Below, piece after piece: positions 60,761 through 64,000 of a stretch of 64,000 bases of DNA. The translations under genes and the position numbers were made by a program. The notes beneath the pieces are model-generated. The model made no database searches. It was not told the origin of the DNA and saw nothing but the letters and a program-made list of their open reading frames with translations. Origin of the DNA: Rhodanobacteraceae bacterium (lineage in GTDB: Bacteria; Pseudomonadota; Gammaproteobacteria; Xanthomonadales; SZUA-5); NCBI GenBank assembly GCA_016713135.1, contig JADJPR010000001.1, forward strand, positions 124,001-188,000. The letters run 5' to 3'. The stretch's first letter is position 1; each line of letters starts with the position of its first letter.

Positions 60761-63130
60761 CTACTTCAGCTGCAACCGGGCGGTGGGCCCGGACCACTGG
60801 AAAGTGGCGCGCAGCTGGTGCGCGCGGGCATCGTATTCGGGAGCGACGGCCTGGCCGTCGATGGTGAGCGCGGCGGGCGCCCGGTCCCAGCCGTGCAGCA
60901 CCAGGGTGATCTCGCGCGTGGCCGGCTTGCCGGTGTATTCGCCGCCCTCGCGCTTGAGGTCGATGGTCAGCCCGCCATCGCTGCGGGTGGACGCAAACGA
61001 CAGCAGCTCGTGCGCGCCGCTGGCGAGGGCGGTGCGGGTGGCGCCGTCGTCGTCGTACATCCGGCCGCTCGATTGCGCCACGGACTGGTCGGTCCAGTGG
61101 TGCAGTTCCAGCTTCGCGGTGGAATACTGCGTGGTGTTCTGCACCGCCGCGACCATCGGCACGAAGGCGCCGGCGCGGACCAGCACCGGGATGCCGTCGG
61201 CGCGGGTCTTCAGGCGCAGCGTCTGGCCGCCTTCGAAGCGGCTGCCGTCGTGGAAATCGAACCACACGCCGGCCGGCAGCGCGAGGTCGATGCGGCGGGT
61301 GCGCTTGTCGGTGATCGGCCGGACCAGGAAGGCGTCGCCCCAGAAATAGGCGTCGCTGCGGTCGATCAGGCTGGGGTCGGATTCGTCGGCGAAGAACAGC
61401 GGGCGCATCAGCGGCAGCCCGCGCGTGCTGTTCTCCCAGGCCAGGGTGTAGAGGTAGGGCAGCAGGCGGTAGCGCAGCAGGATCGCCTGGCGCGCCAGCT
61501 CGATGGTCTTCTGGTCGTGGAACACCGGCTCGGACGGGATGTGGTCCTGCGCATGCGGGCGGAACACCGGCTGGAATACGCCGTACTGCAACCAGCGCAG
61601 GTACAACTCGCGGTCGAAACGCCTGCCGCCGGCGAAGCCACCGAGGTCCGAATGGGTCCAGCCCATGCCGAGCAGGCCCATCTGCAGCGCCAGTTCCACC
61701 TGCGGCTTGAGGCCACCCCAGCTGCGGTCGACATCGCCGGTCCACGGGATCATCCCGTAGCGCTGCGAGCCCGGCGCGCCGGCGCGCATCATGATGAAGG
61801 GGCGGCGTTCGGGATAGGTCCGGAGGTGGTTCTCGTAGAGCAGTTTCGCCCAGGTATGGCCGTAGGCGTTGTGCACCTCGCCGGCGATGCCGTTGACGTG
61901 CACGGTGTCGTCCGGGTGCACCTCGGGCTCGCCGAGATCGCCCCACCAGCCAGCCACGCCCTGCTGCATCAGCCCGGCGTAGATGCCCCAGAACCAGCTC
62001 GCGGCCTCCGGCTTGAACACATCGATCAGCCCGGTGTTGCCGAAGTAGAAGTCGAAAGTCTTTGGCCGCCCGGCGAGGTCCTTGGCCAGCACGCCGGCCG
62101 CCACCGCTTCCTGCCAACGCGTCGAGGTGGTCAGGATGAAGGGCTCGGTGACCAGGATGGTGTTGACGCCCTGGGCCTTCAGGTCCGCCATCATCTCGAC
62201 CGGCGTCGGGAAGCTCGCGCGGTCCCAGTCGAGCTTGCCGAGGTGCCCCTGGATGTCCTTGCCGAACCAGTAGAGGTCGATCACCACCGCGTCCAGCGGG
62301 ATGCGAAGGTCGATGAACTTCTGCACCGTCGAGCGCACCTCGGCCTCCGAGCGGTAGCCGAAGCGCGAGGCATAGTTGCCGAGCGCCCAGCGCGGCGGCA
62401 GCGGCTGGGTCCCGGTGACGCGCACGTACTGCTCCAGGATCTCCGGATAGCTCGGCGCGGCGAACACCAGGTAGCCGGTTCGGCCGCCGACCGCCTGGAA
62501 TTCGAGGATGCCGGGCTCGGTCTTGCCGAGATCCATCCAGCCGCTCGCCGAGTTGTCGAACAGCAGCAGATACTTGCGGCTGGAGAGCACCGCCGGCATC
62601 GAGAAATACATCTGCTCGGACTGCGTGGTGTAGCCGTAGTGCGGCTTGTTGTAGAGCGGCAGCCGGTGCCCGCGGCGGTCCATGCCGAGCACCCGCTGGC
62701 CGCCGCCGATGAGCTTCTCGCCCTCGCTCAAGGCAAAGCGGAAACCGCGCACGGTCTGGTGCGCGTAGCCGCCGTGCTCCTCCGCCAGCAGCAACTCATC
62801 GCCGCGCCAGTAGCTCACCCGCAGCGGCGATTTCTGCACCCGCGCGGTCAACTGCGGCGTGCGGTAGACCAGCTCGCCCGGCGCCTCGGCCAGCTCCGCG
62901 GTCACTGCTGGCGCCGCCGGATCAGCGATGCTGAAGCTCGGCAGCTGCTTCACCCCCGGCTTCTCGTAGAAGGCCTCGATCGCCCCCGGCTGGTGGAAGC
63001 GCAGCGTCAGCGTCGCCTCGTCGCTGGTGATGACCAGGCCGTCGGGCGTCAGCGTGTGGCTGCGGTAGTCGGCGGCCGCGGCCGCGGCGGTGAAGAGGAG
63101 GAGGGCGAGGGCGGCGATGAAGCGGGGCAC
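60761..63130 (-). CDS. GH31 alpha-glucosidase, exported
   Basis: About 789 residues from a GTG start at 63130. A signal peptide (RFIAALALLLFTAAAAAA) precedes a GH31 N-terminal beta domain, the catalytic barrel (NYASRFGYRSEAEV; IDLYWFGKDIQG), the nucleophile in GWWGDLGEPE (Asp ~398) and acid/base in HSDLGGF (Asp ~495), and C-terminal beta domains. It probably releases glucose from maltodextrins in the periplasm. The GTG start lies within a family H repeat arm. No in-frame ATG lies between the neighbouring gene end and the signal peptide, so the repeat seems to supply the start. Confidence 0.9.
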   Translation of the reverse strand: MPRFIAALALLLFTAAAAAADYRSHTLTPDGLVITSDEATLTLRFHQPGAIEAFYEKPGVKQLPSFSIADPAAPAVTAELAEAPGELVYRTPQLTARVQKSPLRVSYWRGDELLLAEEHGGYAHQTVRGFRFALSEGEKLIGGGQRVLGMDRRGHRLPLYNKPHYGYTTQSEQMYFSMPAVLSSRKYLLLFDNSASGWMDLGKTEPGILEFQAVGGRTGYLVFAAPSYPEILEQYVRVTGTQPLPPRWALGNYASRFGYRSEAEVRSTVQKFIDLRIPLDAVVIDLYWFGKDIQGHLGKLDWDRASFPTPVEMMADLKAQGVNTILVTEPFILTTSTRWQEAVAAGVLAKDLAGRPKTFDFYFGNTGLIDVFKPEAASWFWGIYAGLMQQGVAGWWGDLGEPEVHPDDTVHVNGIAGEVHNAYGHTWAKLLYENHLRTYPERRPFIMMRAGAPGSQRYGMIPWTGDVDRSWGGLKPQVELALQMGLLGMGWTHSDLGGFAGGRRFDRELYLRWLQYGVFQPVFRPHAQDHIPSEPVFHDQKTIELARQAILLRYRLLPYLYTLAWENSTRGLPLMRPLFFADESDPSLIDRSDAYFWGDAFLVRPITDKRTRRIDLALPAGVWFDFHDGSRFEGGQTLRLKTRADGIPVLVRAGAFVPMVAAVQNTTQYSTAKLELHHWTDQSVAQSSGRMYDDDGATRTALASGAHELLSFASTRSDGGLTIDLKREGGEYTGKPATREITLVLHGWDRAPAALTIDGQAVAPEYDARAHQLRATFQWSGPTARLQLK

Positions 63131-63272
63131 GCGGCACGGGGCACGGGGCACGGGGAGAGCCGGTGACCGTGGCCTATTCGCGATACCCGGCAACAAGTGC
63201 AGGGATGCGCGCCTGATCTCGAATCGCGCCGCAGCTCCCGTGCCCCGTGCCTCGTGCCCCGTGCCCCGCTCC
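63123..63272. repeat. Inverted-repeat element, family H (GGGGCAC words), overlapping the GH31 start
   Basis: Left arm 63123-63155 (GGGGCACG-type 8-mers) and right arm 63236-63272 (CCCCGTGC-type 8-mers), loop ~80 bases. It fills the gap between the upstream GH13 gene and GH31 on the same strand. Confidence 0.85.
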
Positions 63273-63279
63273 ATCTCCA

Positions 63280-63999
63280 TCACCGCACCTCGAACAGATA
63301 GGCCGCGCGCGGCGGCAGGTTGAGCGGCGCCAGCGCGCCGTCGGGCATCACATTGAGCGGCGCGGACACGCCGCTGCCGAGCAGGTCGACCAAGGTGTAG
63401 CCGCCGGCATCCAGGTGCCAGTTGGCGCTGATCTCCAGCGGGATCGCGAGGTCGAAGCTGGCGCTCTCGGTCTTGCTGAAATTGGCGACGACGATCAGCC
63501 GCTGCTGCGGGTTCCAGCGCGCGAAGGCGAACTGCTGCTCGCCGTAGCCGGGGGTGTGGCCGAGGTTCGCGGCGTGCAAATCGCCGCAGGCACCCAGCAG
63601 CGCGGGGGCGCTCGACACCGCCCTGGCCAGCGCCGCGTGGAACTGGCGCAGTGCGCGCTCTTCGGGCGTCGACGCGCCGCCGTCGAAGGCGCCGCCGTTC
63701 ATCCAGCGCTGGTGCGCCGGCACGCCGAAGTAGTCGAAGATCGTCGTGCGGGTGGCCTTGCCGAAGCCGGCGTCGGCGGTGGCCGGCTCGCCGACTTCCT
63801 GGCCGAAGTACCACAGCGCCGGGCCGGTGCCGATGGTCGCCGAAACCAGCATCGCCGGCAGGCCGATCGCCGCCTCGCCGGCGAAGGCGGGGTTGGCGAT
63901 GCGCTGCTCGTCGTGGTTCTCGAGGAAGCGCAGCAAATGGCGGTCGATGTCCGCATGGCGCTGCTGGATCTCGGCCAGCGGCGTGGTGGGCGATTCGCC
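63280..63999 (-). CDS. GH13 alpha-amylase family enzyme, C-terminal part, truncated by window edge
   Basis: The last ~239 residues of a GH13 enzyme; the frame is open to the end of the window. The region IV motif FLENHDEQR (catalytic Asp) is present, followed by GTGPALWYFGQEVGEP and a C-terminal beta domain (FAFARWNPQQRLIVVANFS) ending RAAYLFEVR. Its start and the other catalytic residues are outside the window. It lies 150 bp upstream of the GH31 gene on the same strand and would be cotranscribed with it across the family H element. Confidence 0.9.
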   Translation of the reverse strand, partial: GESPTTPLAEIQQRHADIDRHLLRFLENHDEQRIANPAFAGEAAIGLPAMLVSATIGTGPALWYFGQEVGEPATADAGFGKATRTTIFDYFGVPAHQRWMNGGAFDGGASTPEERALRQFHAALARAVSSAPALLGACGDLHAANLGHTPGYGEQQFAFARWNPQQRLIVVANFSKTESASFDLAIPLEISANWHLDAGGYTLVDLLGSGVSAPLNVMPDGALAPLNLPPRAAYLFEVR

Positions 64000-64000
64000 G

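Overview
The window is high-GC bacterial chromosome that looks like a gammaproteobacterium of the Xanthomonadales/Lysobacterales group. The reasons are the dnaA-dnaN-recF-gyrB block, an Entner-Doudoroff cluster (zwf, pgl, edd, glk, eda), a Xanthomonas/Caulobacter-type TonB receptor next to a tryptophan-halogenase-like gene in a starch locus, and a C-terminal IPTL-type sorting tail on an exported protein. This assignment is inference from gene content; no rRNA gene is present.

Layout. 1-1.6 kb: end of a condensin-like ATPase and a TOPRIM-type partner (Mks/Wadjet-like). 1.6-5.9 kb: FHA-GGDEF protein, biotin genes bioF and bioB, comF. 6-12 kb: orphan ABC ATPase, transsulfuration enzyme, acyltransferase, and hslV/hslU split by an inverted-repeat-bounded cassette carrying a broken four-helix-bundle gene. 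12-16.4 kb: an exported oxidoreductase-protease fusion, a nucleoside deaminase, an L,D-transpeptidase-like protein and a surface-sorted protein. 16.4-23.4 kb: the replication-origin region on the minus strand (dnaA, dnaN, recF, gyrB), with three parS-like sites and extra copies of the gyrB 3' end. 23.4-35 kb: regulator, transaldolase, ETF-QO, mutM, LOG-family protein, broken SWIM/SNF2 helicase and a large secreted protein. 35-41.6 kb: ppc and small membrane proteins. 41.8-48 kb: Entner-Doudoroff genes. 48-64 kb: a maltodextrin/starch-utilisation locus (LacI regulator, three GH13 enzymes, MFS transporter, TonB receptor, halogenase-like protein, GH31). Two LacI-type operator sequences flank its key transcription units, which suggests one regulon that imports maltodextrins, hydrolyses them to glucose, phosphorylates the glucose with Glk and feeds it into the adjacent Entner-Doudoroff genes.

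Two features run through the whole window. First, most gene junctions carry inverted-repeat elements whose arms are made of short repeated words. At least eight arm 'alphabets' share one architecture, and some of the elements have entered genes or supply start codons, stop codons or coding ends. Second, several genes that should be intact (gyrB, eda, a pspB-like gene, a GH13 gene, a SNF2 gene, the four-helix-bundle gene) carry single-base frameshifts or a stop codon. Part of this may be assembly error, so those calls need read-level confirmation.
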